From FEN-1219 sp963728995 (GTDB lineage: Bacteria; Pseudomonadota; Gammaproteobacteria; Steroidobacterales; Rariloculaceae), in NCBI GenBank assembly GCA_963728995.1, contig CAVSMD010000004.1, positions 186,001 to 250,000 on the forward strand: DNA of 64,000 nucleotides, read 5' to 3'. A program made the translations under genes and the position numbers. Shown piece by piece: positions 8,899 through 18,238 of the stretch. Each line of letters starts with the position of its first letter. The first letter of the stretch is position 1. The notes under the pieces were generated by a model. It was not told the origin of the DNA. It was given only the letters and a program-made list of their open reading frames with translations, and made no database searches.

Positions 8899-9710
8899 GG
8901 CACTATGGGGCTGCTACGGTCGACGCTCGAGCGCTCGCCGCCCACCATGAGCTCGACCGCATAGTTGGCCTGCTGACACACGTACTCGAACAGCTCGACA
9001 CCCGGGTCGCGCTGCAGATTGAAGCTGCCGGTCCAGTCGGCCGTGTAGGCGCCCGGATCGTGGACCGTGATGTCGTACGCGATCGTCTCCGAGTCGATCC
9101 GCCGGAAATGCTCGACGGTGTGCATGGCCGTCGTGTGCGGCAATCCGCGCCGGTCGAGCCAGAAGCTCTCGTTGAACCCCGTGCTGTCGACGACCAGCGT
9201 GTCGCCTTCCCACCAGCCGATCGAGTGGCCGTAGTAGGTCGGCTCGAGATCGGCCGGATGCGAGCGGCCATCGGTGTAGATCGTGCGAAACGTGTGCGGA
9301 CCGCCGATATCGAAAATGTAGATGCGGCCCTGCTCCGGAAGCTCGACGAACTCGACGCCGTACGGCGTCAGGAACTGGCGCGCCGTACCCGACGCCTTGC
9401 AGCGCGTGTGCGGCTCGAGCTCGCTCGTCTGGCGCGCGTCGAACAGCGCTTTCGACCACGGCTGGAACGGCACCTGGTCGTACGGCGCGATCGGCTCCGT
9501 GATGCCGAACAGCGGCGTGAAGATGCCCTTCTCCTCCGGCGTGGCGCCGCCGAGCACGGCGTGGCCGTCGGCCGCGCGCGGCACCGGGCCGGGCGGCGGC
9601 AGCTTCGGATTGCGCTCGCGCCGCTGCGCGAGCGCGGGCTCCGCGAGCACCAGCGCCACGAGGGCGGCCGTCGCCGCGAGCAGAGTGAGCTTGGTCCGCG
9701 CTGTGCGCAC
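8895..9710 (-). CDS. Exported protein of unknown function (split-version second domain)
   Basis: A 271-residue protein with a signal peptide (VRTARTKLTLLAATAALVALVLA, cleaved after ALA) if started at GTG 9710, seven bases after the previous gene. The mature part has conserved blocks PFQPW, RQFLTPYG, a hydrophobic strand IYIFDIGG, TIYTDGR, GWWEGDTLVVDSTGFNE, GLPHTTAMHTVE and HDPGAYT, suggesting a beta-rich fold. The same blocks form the C-terminal half of the protein at 10176-11294 and part of the remnant at 14882-15118. I know this as a widespread uncharacterised family that travels with DUF6152; no activity is known to me. It overlaps the small cytochrome gene downstream. Confidence 0.75.
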   Translation of the reverse strand: MRTARTKLTLLAATAALVALVLAEPALAQRRERNPKLPPPGPVPRAADGHAVLGGATPEEKGIFTPLFGITEPIAPYDQVPFQPWSKALFDARQTSELEPHTRCKASGTARQFLTPYGVEFVELPEQGRIYIFDIGGPHTFRTIYTDGRSHPADLEPTYYGHSIGWWEGDTLVVDSTGFNESFWLDRRGLPHTTAMHTVEHFRRIDSETIAYDITVHDPGAYTADWTGSFNLQRDPGVELFEYVCQQANYAVELMVGGERSSVDRSSPIVP

Positions 9711-9717
9711 GACGTTC

Positions 9718-10134
9718 TCAGTTCCCGGTGGCGGCGCTCGAGTTCGCGTCGAGCGTCTGACCCGGCCGCGCACCCGTGGCCGTCAGCGTCACCGTGCGGG
9801 CATTGATCCGGTTCGCGCCGTTGCGGGCCATGAAACCGTCGATCGAAACCTCTTCGCCGATCTTCAGCGTCTCGCGCCGCCAACCGCTGCGCTGCAAGCC
9901 GTGCGGCGGGCCCATCTCCGCGCCCCAGTTCTTCACCTCGCCCGTGGCCTCGTCCTTCACGTTGAGGTAGAACCAGACGTGGGGGTTGGTCCATTCCACC
10001 TTCGTCACGATGCCGGTGAGCTTGATCGGCTTGGCGGCGTCGAACTCGGCCGAGAACGAATGATGGGCGAAGGCGGCGCCCGCGGGCACCAGCAGACCGG
10101 CCACGAGCAAGCCAGCAAGGTTTCGTACGGTCAT
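9718..10134 (-). CDS. DUF6152 family exported protein
   Basis: A 138-residue protein with a signal peptide cleaved near GAAFA|HHSF. The mature start AHHSFSAEFD, then KLTGIVTKVEWTNPHVW and a central SGWRRETLKIGEEV, are the hallmarks of DUF6152, a small OB-like periplasmic domain of unknown role. The start at ATG 10134 is supported by a GGAGG ribosome site seven bases upstream; longer readings lack one. It is the stand-alone counterpart of the N-terminal half of the next gene upstream (10176-11294) and is followed by the stand-alone counterpart of that protein's C-terminal half. Confidence 0.8.
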   Translation of the reverse strand: MTVRNLAGLLVAGLLVPAGAAFAHHSFSAEFDAAKPIKLTGIVTKVEWTNPHVWFYLNVKDEATGEVKNWGAEMGPPHGLQRSGWRRETLKIGEEVSIDGFMARNGANRINARTVTLTATGARPGQTLDANSSAATGN

Positions 10135-10175
10135 ACGTGATCCTCCAAACTCAACGCGCGCGCAGGCCAACCGCG

Positions 10176-11294
10176 TTACGACCGGTTGTCCTGGCAAAAG
10201 TACACAGGCAGCTCTTGGCCGCCCACCCATTTGAGCTCCCAGCTGCTCGACCACGGCTTCGTGTAGGCGCCAGGGTCGTTGATCGTCACCTCGTAACGCA
10301 ACGTGTCGAGGTTCGGTCGCGAGAAGCGTTCGACGAGCGACAGCTTATCCGTGTGCGGCAGCCCACCGTTCGTGAACCAGAAATCTTCATTGAAGCCCGT
10401 GGTCTCGACCACGAGAGTATCACCCTCGTAGTGGCCGAACGCGCGGCCGTAGTACAGCGGATTGTCGTCGTCGCCCTGCACCTGACCCTGCCGTGCCGGG
10501 CCGCCGAGAAAGATGATGCGGTAGTTACGGTTACCGCTGCCGATGAGCACGAAGATGCGTTTGCCCTGGCGGTCCTCAACGAACTGCACGCCGTACGGTT
10601 GCTGGAACTGGCGTACCGCACCCGGCGGCTTGCAATTGATGAAGCCGGGATCATCGGCGAGGTGGCGCTGCTGCCGGTGCTGATAGAGACCGAGCGCCCA
10701 CGGCTGGAACGGCGCGACACGTGACGCATCGCTCAACTTGGCGAGCAAGCCGTCGGCATTCATCGCGACGTTCGCACCGGCTTGCACCAGAACCGTGCTC
10801 GTCGGATAGCCCCAGTAGCCGCCGGCGGTGGTCGGCGCCCCGAGCTGCGGCGTGCCGTCCGGCCAATGCGGCGTGGGCCGGGGCGCTTCCGGCGGCACCG
10901 GCGCCGTGTCGACGACGTAGAGCACGCGCCGATTCGTCGCCGCCTGGAGCACGGTGGACCCCCAGAGCTGGCGCGTGCCGTCGCGCGCGGCGCTCCCTTT
11001 GACCTCGATTGCATCGCCGGGCTTCAGGGTCGTCCGGCTCCAGCCGCTCTTCGCGAGCAGCACGGTGCTCTCGAGCTCGACGGCCCAGTTCTCGAGCGAC
11101 CGATCCTTCGCCGGGACATTGAAGAACAGATGGACGTGCGGATTGCGCCAATCTACGGCCGTGACGATGCCGCTGAGCGTCAGCGGCTTCGTGTCGTCGA
11201 ACTTGGCCGCAATCGCGTGGTGAGCGAATGCGCCGTGCGCGACTCCCAGCGCGACGAGCGCCGCGCCGAGCCGCAGCATGGCGCGCGTGGTCAC
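10176..11294 (-). CDS. Exported fusion protein: DUF6152 plus unnamed C-terminal domain
   Basis: A 372-residue protein. After a signal peptide (MLRLGAALVALGVAHGAFA) it has a DUF6152 domain (AHHAIAAKFD, SGIVTAVDWRNPHVH), a proline-rich linker, and the second domain with PFQPW, RQFQQPYGVQF, YEGDTLVVETTGFNEDFW, GLPHTDKLSLVERF and NDPGAYTKPW. It is therefore the fused form of what the two downstream genes encode separately. The GTG at 11294 overlaps the TGA of the preceding gene (GTGA), which fixes the start. Probably periplasmic; function unknown. Confidence 0.8.
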   Translation of the reverse strand: MTTRAMLRLGAALVALGVAHGAFAHHAIAAKFDDTKPLTLSGIVTAVDWRNPHVHLFFNVPAKDRSLENWAVELESTVLLAKSGWSRTTLKPGDAIEVKGSAARDGTRQLWGSTVLQAATNRRVLYVVDTAPVPPEAPRPTPHWPDGTPQLGAPTTAGGYWGYPTSTVLVQAGANVAMNADGLLAKLSDASRVAPFQPWALGLYQHRQQRHLADDPGFINCKPPGAVRQFQQPYGVQFVEDRQGKRIFVLIGSGNRNYRIIFLGGPARQGQVQGDDDNPLYYGRAFGHYEGDTLVVETTGFNEDFWFTNGGLPHTDKLSLVERFSRPNLDTLRYEVTINDPGAYTKPWSSSWELKWVGGQELPVYFCQDNRS

Positions 11295-11692
11295 TGCCTG
11301 GCCACCGCGAACGCGCCGCTGCCCTTCTGGCTGGACCACGTGCCCACGATCTGTCGATTCGGCAGCTCGAGATTCTCGATGTGCCCTTCGATCACGTAGT
11401 GCAGCGCGGCGCCGGATTTGTCCTTGGCATCGGCCTCGAGCTTCACGACCCAACCGCTCGGGTCGAGCGACGCCTTCGTGAGCGGAATGTTGTCGGTGCC
11501 CGGGTTGATCATGCCGGTGATCGCTTTGCCGTCCCAATCGAGGATCAGCAGAATGTTGTCGCCGTGCACCTGGTTGCCGGTCCATTCCCCGATCCAGGAA
11601 CCCTTCAGCGGATGACCCTCCTGGGCCAGCGCGGCTCCCCCGAGCCCGGCGCCCACGACGAGTATCGCGATCAGTGTGAGTGCTCTACGCAT
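11291..11692 (-). CDS. Small exported protein of unknown function
   Basis: A 133-residue protein with a clear signal peptide (MRRALTLIAILVVGAGLGGAALA, cleaved before QEG). The mature 110 residues are rich in short beta-strands: GSWIGEWTG, ILLILDWDGKAITGMIN, GWVVKLEAD, YVIEGHIENL and QIVGTWSSQ, suggesting a small lipocalin-like or beta-sandwich fold. It is the first gene of the run ending at 8620 and overlaps the next by four bases, so it is likely made together with the DUF6152 proteins. I do not recognise a named family. Confidence 0.7.
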   Translation of the reverse strand: MRRALTLIAILVVGAGLGGAALAQEGHPLKGSWIGEWTGNQVHGDNILLILDWDGKAITGMINPGTDNIPLTKASLDPSGWVVKLEADAKDKSGAALHYVIEGHIENLELPNRQIVGTWSSQKGSGAFAVARQ

Positions 11693-11774
11693 GCTCCGCC
11701 CCCCTCGGGCGATAGACCTTTAATAGTAGGCTGGATGGCGCGAGCGCGCGAGAGTCCGGACCGCTCGCCATGAC

Positions 11775-12920
11775 TCAATAGCCGAGCCGGACCGTGCCCT
11801 GCTTCATGCCCTCGACCGTGCCTGCCGTGAGCCACTCGAGCGAGGCACGAAACAGCAGTAAATGATTCTCCTCCCACATGGCGTTGTGCGAGGAGCAAGC
11901 GAGGTCCACGAGCACCTTGTCGGCCGCGCCGAGATCGGCGAAGAAGTCGCGAACTCGCTCCGGCAAGACCTGCTTGTCGTAAGCGCCGGTGACCATGAGC
12001 GTGGGCGTCCGCATGGTCTCGACCGCGGCCTTGCCGAAGCCCCACACCGTCGTGTTCGGTGCACGGCGCACGCCTTGTCCCCACGTGGCGCCCACGGGAT
12101 CGGACTCGAGCATCGCGCCCCACACGGCGTCCGCGGCCGGCTGCTCGTACTGGTCCGGGCAACCGACCTGACGGTTCCAGTTCGCCGTGAAGTCCGCGTG
12201 CGATTGCGCGTTGAACGCCACGCCCGTGGCGGGATTCGGCGTGGGCGGTTGCTGGCGCGATTCGCGATTGTAGGCCGGCGCGAGCAGCACGAGCTTCGCG
12301 ACCTTGGCAGGATTGCGCGACGCATAGCCGCCGGCGCGCGGCCCGCCGAGCGACCAGCCGATCAGGCTCACGCGCGGCACGGCGCGCAGCGTGCGAATGT
12401 AGTCGACGACGGCGTCGAGGTCGTCCCAGTCGGAAGCGATCGTCGTGACCTGCGCCGCATGACTGGCGGCGCAGGCCTTGCGGCCGAGCGACGCCTGCTG
12501 CTCGGGCGACAGGTTGCAGACGTCGTTCATGACGGGCGGCCGGCTCGAGCGACCGTAACCCGTCATGTCCATCGAGAACACGTCGAAGCCCGCCGCCGCG
12601 AGATAGGCCATCCAGCTGTAATCAGCGTACGGCACGTCGAACGCCACCTCGGCGGGCGTGCCGGCACCGTGCACGAACAGCACGACCCGGTCGTCGGCCG
12701 GCGAGCCGCGCAGCACGGTCGCGGGCTTGACGCGCTCGCGCACGTAGATCTGCGTGAGCTGCCCCGTCATCGTCGGCGCGACCGACTGATTCGCGACGTA
12801 GTGATCGACGGTGAGAATCTGCTGGCTGTCCTCGCCGGCGGTCGGCTGTGCGGCAACGTTTACGGACAGGCAGACGGCCGCGACGGCGGCGAGCCGGGCT
12901 ACGGTGCTCGGTCTGTTCAC
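11775..12920 (-). CDS. Secreted alpha/beta-fold hydrolase
   Basis: A 381-residue hydrolase with a signal peptide (cleavage near NVAA|QPT). The oxyanion region is LFVHGAG (about residues 81-87), the nucleophile elbow is GWSLG with Ser190, and the last part holds a candidate acid in TGAYDKQ and a histidine in CSSHNAMW. This arrangement is a complete catalytic triad of an esterase/lipase-like enzyme acting outside the cytoplasm. Cysteines in the cap (DVCNLSPEQQ, RKACAAS) may form a disulfide. It lies 82 bases upstream of the exported-protein run and could share its transcript. Substrate unknown. Confidence 0.85.
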   Translation of the reverse strand: MNRPSTVARLAAVAAVCLSVNVAAQPTAGEDSQQILTVDHYVANQSVAPTMTGQLTQIYVRERVKPATVLRGSPADDRVVLFVHGAGTPAEVAFDVPYADYSWMAYLAAAGFDVFSMDMTGYGRSSRPPVMNDVCNLSPEQQASLGRKACAASHAAQVTTIASDWDDLDAVVDYIRTLRAVPRVSLIGWSLGGPRAGGYASRNPAKVAKLVLLAPAYNRESRQQPPTPNPATGVAFNAQSHADFTANWNRQVGCPDQYEQPAADAVWGAMLESDPVGATWGQGVRRAPNTTVWGFGKAAVETMRTPTLMVTGAYDKQVLPERVRDFFADLGAADKVLVDLACSSHNAMWEENHLLLFRASLEWLTAGTVEGMKQGTVRLGY

Positions 12921-12975
12921 GTTTTGGGTCCCCCCTGGATGACGCCGGTATCGTCGCAGCTTTGGCGAGGCGCGC

Positions 12976-13584
12976 CTAGCCGCGCCCCGGGGGATTCGCG
13001 GCGACCATGAGCGTCGCGAGCGCGCCGTCGTTGTCGCGGCCGCTCGCCGTAAGCTGCGCGACGACGCCGGCGCGATCGGCCGCCGAGCGGTTCTGGCTGA
13101 GCTTCCACTTGCCCTCCATCGACTCCACGTGGATCTCGACGCCGACGATGCCGGCGAGCCGCCGGCGATCGTAGCTCGGGACCCACGGGGCAGCCCGCCC
13201 CCGTTCGTACCGCGCCGCGAGCGCCTCGACGTGGCGTGCCGTGAGGTCGGGATCGTCGACCGCGCGCGCGGTCCCCGTCACGTGCACGACCGCATAGTTC
13301 CACGTCGGCACGCCCGCCTCCACGTACCACGTCGGCGACACGTACGAATGCGGGCCGGCGAAGATCGCGAGCACCCGCGGGGACTCGGCGAAGTGCCGCC
13401 ATTGCGGGTTGGCTCGCGCCAGATGGCAATGCAACGAGCCCGCCTCCCGGTCATAGAGGAACGGCACGTGGCTCGCGAATGGTGCCCCCGCGACGCTCGT
13501 CACGAGCGTGCCGAACCCATGCTCGTCGATGAACGCCGCGAGCGTCGCAGGCTCGTTCTCGGCAAAGTGTTGCGGCACGTACAT
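12976..13584 (-). CDS. FMN-binding PaiB-family protein
   Basis: A 202-residue flavin-binding split-barrel protein of the PaiB family. MYVPQHF at the start, HVPFLYDR, HLARANPQW, a GPHSYVSPTWY block and the late GKWKLSQNRSAADR are typical family signatures. PaiB was described in Bacillus as a negative regulator of sporulation and protease genes; in other bacteria the proteins are assumed to be FMN-dependent enzymes or heat-stable flavoproteins. The ATG at 13584 has a GGGAG ribosome site. It is divergent from the PEBP gene at 13691. Confidence 0.88.
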   Translation of the reverse strand: MYVPQHFAENEPATLAAFIDEHGFGTLVTSVAGAPFASHVPFLYDREAGSLHCHLARANPQWRHFAESPRVLAIFAGPHSYVSPTWYVEAGVPTWNYAVVHVTGTARAVDDPDLTARHVEALAARYERGRAAPWVPSYDRRRLAGIVGVEIHVESMEGKWKLSQNRSAADRAGVVAQLTASGRDNDGALATLMVAANPPGRG

Positions 13585-13690
13585 GACTCTCTCCCGTCCG
13601 ATCCCCGCCGAAGGCTGCGCGCTGCTGCCACGCCAAGCCCCGCTTTGGCATACTGCCGTGCCTACTTCCTCAATTCAGCGTGGAGCATCA

Positions 13691-14254
13691 ATGCTAACTA
13701 GAATTCTGCGTTCAACCTTCGTCGTGTTGCTGGCTCTCGTAGCCGGCAGCGCGTTCGCCCAGCAAGGCGGCGGGCGGCCGCCGCTCGTGCAGCTCGTCGT
13801 CGAGAGCACGTCGTTCGAAGACGGCGGCATCGTACCGGACAAGTACGCGGGCCGCACCGGCACGCAACCCGGCTTCAAGTTCTCGAACGTGCCGTCCAGC
13901 GTCGTGAGCTACGCGATCATCTTCCATGATCTCGATGTCGCGCTGAACAAGGGCACGGGCGACGTGCTGCACTGGATCGTCTGGAACATCCCGGCGTCTG
14001 CCGGCGGCATTCCGGAGGGCAGCCTGCCCGCCGGGACCGTGCAAGGCAAGAACATCGCGGGCCAGAACGCGTATTTCGGCCCAGGCGCACCCCCGGGACC
14101 GCGTTATCACCATTACACGTTCGAGATCTACGCGCTCGACGCGAACCTCGACCTGCCGAACACGGCCGGCCGCGACGAGCTGCTGGCCGCGATGGCAGGC
14201 AAGGTCGTGGCGAAGGCCGCCTACGTCGGCCGCTTCAAAGGCAAAGCCCAGTGA
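13691..14254 (+). CDS. YbhB/YbcL family PEBP-like exported protein
   Basis: A 187-residue phosphatidylethanolamine-binding-protein family member with a signal peptide cleaved near SAFA|QQGG. Family landmarks are FKFSNVPSSVVSYAIIFHDLD, LHWIVWNIP, GKNIAGQNAYFGPGAPPG and HHYTFEIYALD, which form the ligand pocket. Bacterial members are of unknown role, possibly binding lipids or small anions. The ATG at 13691 gives the signal peptide directly; an earlier in-frame start at 13508 would run through the divergent promoter and antisense to the PaiB gene. Its transcript ends at a strong hairpin 6 bases after the stop. Confidence 0.88.
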   Translation: MLTRILRSTFVVLLALVAGSAFAQQGGGRPPLVQLVVESTSFEDGGIVPDKYAGRTGTQPGFKFSNVPSSVVSYAIIFHDLDVALNKGTGDVLHWIVWNIPASAGGIPEGSLPAGTVQGKNIAGQNAYFGPGAPPGPRYHHYTFEIYALDANLDLPNTAGRDELLAAMAGKVVAKAAYVGRFKGKAQ

Positions 14255-14259
14255 CATAG

Positions 14260-14289
14260 CGGAGCCCCCGGTTCGCGCCGGGGGCTCCG
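14260..14289. terminator. Strong bidirectional hairpin
   Basis: A perfect 12-bp GC-rich stem (core GGAGCCCCCGG / CCGGGGGCTCC) with a 6-base loop sits in the 38-base gap between the convergent PEBP and DJ-1/PfpI genes. The T-run is poor, but position and stem strength make it a good shared terminator. Confidence 0.75.
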
Positions 14290-14292
14290 TTG

Positions 14293-14874
14293 TCACGGCT
14301 CGCGCTGCCAGCGGTAATCCATCTGTCGCGCGGTCTTGCGTGCGAGCGCCTCGCCCGCGAGGCGCTCGACGAGATACAAGCTCATGTCCATACCTGCGGA
14401 GATGCCGGCCGACGTCACGATCGCTCCTTCGTCCACGTAACGCCGCGTCTCCTCGACGCGCACGCGCGGGAATTGGACGCGGAAATCGGCGATGTCTTCC
14501 CAATGAGTCGTCGCCGTCTTGCCATCGAGCAGTCCCGCTTTGGCCAGCAAGAAGGCTCCGGTGCACACGGACGCCGTGAGCCGAGCCGCGCCGGCGCGCA
14601 ACGCGATCCACTCGATCACGGCGGGCTTGCCGAGCTCCGCCGTCACGACCCCGCCCGGGATCATCAGCACGTCGATCGACGGCGCCGTGCCGAGCACGTA
14701 GCTCGGCACGAGCGTGAGCCCGCCGCGGGCGACGACGCGGGGCGCAGTCGCGACCGTGAACGTGTCGAACGGCGCCGGGCTCTTTGCGACGCGTGCCGCC
14801 GTGGAGAACACCTGGAGGGGCCCCGCGAAATCGAGCACCTCGACCTCGTCGAACACGAAGATTCCGACATTCAT
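14293..14874 (-). CDS. DJ-1/PfpI family protein (isonitrile-hydratase-like)
   Basis: A 193-residue class I glutamine-amidotransferase-fold protein. The nucleophile elbow contains the cysteine in SVCTGAFLLAKAGLLDGKTATTHW, the acidic partner is in FVFDEVEVLDFAGP, and the MIPGG and SAGISAGMDMSLY blocks are typical of the isonitrile hydratase and AraC-N-terminal subgroup. It is cytoplasmic and the substrate is uncertain. I start at ATG 14874; the frame stays open upstream to 14937, but those 21 residues belong to the remnant described next. Confidence 0.85.
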   Translation of the reverse strand: MNVGIFVFDEVEVLDFAGPLQVFSTAARVAKSPAPFDTFTVATAPRVVARGGLTLVPSYVLGTAPSIDVLMIPGGVVTAELGKPAVIEWIALRAGAARLTASVCTGAFLLAKAGLLDGKTATTHWEDIADFRVQFPRVRVEETRRYVDEGAIVTSAGISAGMDMSLYLVERLAGEALARKTARQMDYRWQREP

Positions 14875-14881
14875 CCGCGCC

Positions 14882-15118
14882 TCACTCGATACGAAAGGTT
14901 TGGCCTGCCACTCCGTGATCTTGCCGGTCTCGATCACGAGCGTCGCCCTCCCAGTGTCCTATCGAGAAGCCGACGCGTTGATCCGGGAACGAGTCGGGCG
15001 GCTTGCGGCCGTCCATGTAGATCCGGCGCGACTGGTTCTCGAGCTCCGACAACAACGTGATGGGCTTCGGCTGCTGCACGATCTCCATAGCCGCGCCGCC
15101 GATGCTCGCGTCCAGCCG
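14882..15118 (-). pseudogene. Truncated, frameshifted remnant of the unnamed exported-protein family
   Basis: Between the sulfotransferase stop and the DJ-1/PfpI start, one frame reads about 50 residues (MEIVQQPKPITLLSELENQ, then RRIYMDGRKPP and FSIGHWEGD) that match the middle of the family at 8895-9710 and 10176-11294 (IYTDGR, GWWEGDTLVV). Right after WEGD the frame changes: the expected continuation TLVIETGKITEWQ is present but shifted by a missing two bases near 14943. N-terminal and C-terminal parts of the family are absent. This is most simply a decayed gene fragment; a short functional ORF is possible but unlikely. Confidence 0.6.
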
Positions 15119-16036
15119 TCAGCGCGCGAGCTTGCCGGTCTTCAACCAGCGAGCACAGGCCGGCGTCAAGTAACGCGCCGCAACCTCGTCGCAGCGCGCA
15201 ATTTCTCGCGCCGACAGCACGTCCTTCCAACGCCCGTTCGTGCCCTTGTGAATGAAGGTGGTGCCGCCACGCTCGAAGAACTTGTCGAGCATCTCGATCG
15301 CGCTCGCGGCATCACGCATGTAATCGAACGAGCAATGCTCCAGGATCACGGACCATTTGGCGCGATCGACTTCGATCTCGAGAAACCGTGCGATACGCCG
15401 GATCTCGCGCGCCATGTTTGCCTTCAGGTCGTTGAAATGAACCAGCAGCACGTTCGGCAGTCGCCGAGCGTTCCACCATCCGCGCACGTGCTCCCACAGG
15501 CCACCGAATTCGAAGCCCGGGAAATCGTCGAACTCGAGGAAATGCAGGTAGTAATCGCGCACGTCGCAGGTCGGATGCGTGATCCGCGGACCGACGCGGC
15601 CGGGCATCTCGTTGAATGCGGCGAGCGCCTCCTGCGTGAAGCCGGCCTGATGGTTATAGGCGCTCCACACGATATCGCGCGCGTCGCGCGCCACGTAGAT
15701 GTACTTCGCCTTTCTCGAGAACGGCAATGCGTCGATCGGCAGATGCGTCTTGACGAATCGCCGGTGAGTCTGCGCATCGAGCTGCTTCGTGAGCTGATCG
15801 AGAGGGAATATCCGCATGTCGAGCCACGGCGATTCCGCGGCGGCGGCGAGCCCGTCCGGTGCACCGAGCACGAGCTGGCCCACGATCTGCTGCATCCAGG
15901 TCGTGCCACTCTTGCCGAACGTATCGATCACGACGTCGTCGCCGCGAAAGGCAAAATCGTTCCACCGAGTCGAGTCCACGATCGCAGTCTGGACCTCGCG
16001 CGTCTTGCGCGGCCATTTGATCTTCTTCTTCACCAC
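15119..16036 (-). CDS. Sulfotransferase family protein
   Basis: A 305-residue cytosolic sulfotransferase. The 5'-phosphosulfate loop is TFGKSGTTWMQQIV (about residues 38-51), the 3'-phosphate-binding strand is YVARDARDIVWSAYNH, and the C-terminal signature is FIHKGTNGRWKDVLS. A histidine in VKTHLPIDAL is at the usual catalytic base position. It would move sulfate from PAPS to a hydroxyl or amine of a small molecule, as in eukaryotic-type SULT1-like enzymes found in environmental bacteria. It is divergent from the TauD-like gene, and PAPS is also the substrate of CysH in this window. Confidence 0.9.
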   Translation of the reverse strand: MVKKKIKWPRKTREVQTAIVDSTRWNDFAFRGDDVVIDTFGKSGTTWMQQIVGQLVLGAPDGLAAAAESPWLDMRIFPLDQLTKQLDAQTHRRFVKTHLPIDALPFSRKAKYIYVARDARDIVWSAYNHQAGFTQEALAAFNEMPGRVGPRITHPTCDVRDYYLHFLEFDDFPGFEFGGLWEHVRGWWNARRLPNVLLVHFNDLKANMAREIRRIARFLEIEVDRAKWSVILEHCSFDYMRDAASAIEMLDKFFERGGTTFIHKGTNGRWKDVLSAREIARCDEVAARYLTPACARWLKTGKLAR

Positions 16037-16161
16037 GCCTCCGGCCGAAGCCGCCTTGGAACGCCGCCGCAGTATAGGGCCGGGCCACGCCGGCGTAACC
16101 CAGGTCGAAGGCTTCCGGGCGGACGGCCGGACGCGATATGGTGTGCGCCGAGGGGGAGTCC

Positions 16162-17037
16162 ATGGCGAACGTCACGACCGCGACGGTCACACCCGCAAGC
16201 GCACGGCCGCAGAGCCATCGACGCATCGACGTTCGGCGGTTTTCGCCCGCGCTCGGCGCCGAGGTGCGCGGCGTGCAGCTCGCGGACGGAATCGACGAGG
16301 AAACATATCGCGAGATTCGACACGCGTTTCTCGAGCATCAGGTGCTTTTCTTCAAGGAGCAGCGCGAGATCCCGCCCGACGTCCAGGTCGCGATCGGGAA
16401 GATGTTCGGCGAGCTGCACGTTCATCCTGCTGCACCGGCGATGCCGGGGCACCCGGAGGTCTTCGAGATCCACACGCACAAGGATTCGAAGGTCGCGAAC
16501 GGCGAGTTCTGGCATTCCGACGTCTCGTGCGACGAGATCCCCCCGCTCGGCACGATCCTGCAAATCCACGTTCTGCCCGAGATCGGCGGGGACACGCTGT
16601 TCGCGAACATGTATGCGGCATACGAGGCCCTGTCGGTGCCGCTGAAGAAGATGCTGACGGGCCTCACGGCCACGCACGAGTCCGAGCACGTGTATCGCGG
16701 CCGCTACTCCGATCGCGGCGTCGACGATCGCGGCAAGGCGTATCCCGAAGCGGTGCACCCGATCGTGCGCACGCATCCGGAGACGGGCCGCAAGGCGTTG
16801 TACGTGAATCGCACGTTCACCACGCGCATCAACGAGCTCGGGCCCGCCGAGAGCGCCGCGGTGCTCGGGCTGCTGTTCGATCACTCGCGAGCAGATCGAC
16901 TTCCAGATTCGCTTCCGCTGGGAGCGCAACGACGTCGCGTTCTGGGACAACCGCTGCGCGATGCACCACGCCGTCTGGGACTATTGGCCGCACGAGCGCA
17001 AGGGCCGGCGCGTCACGATCAAGGGAGATCGACCCAC

Positions 17038-17041
<4 letters not shown>
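16162..17041 (+). CDS. TauD/TfdA family Fe(II)/2-oxoglutarate dioxygenase (frameshifted)
   Basis: A dioxygenase of about 292 residues. The HxD iron ligands are His118 and Asp120 in GEFWHSDVS, and the strand ETGRKALYVNRTFTTRI is typical for TauD/TfdA. The distal histidine and 2-oxoglutarate arginine appear in MHHAVWDYWPHERKGRRVTIKG, but in another frame: the frame slips near 16889 (one extra or two missing bases), after which the protein continues perfectly to a TGA at 17039-17041. I start at ATG 16162 behind GAGGGGGAG. The family hydroxylates sulfonates such as taurine, or herbicide and carboxylate substrates. The stop overlaps the TTG of the next gene, so the three genes 16162-19666 form one operon. 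Confidence 0.8.
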
Positions 17042-18234
<1,193 letters not shown>

Positions 18235-18238
<4 letters not shown>

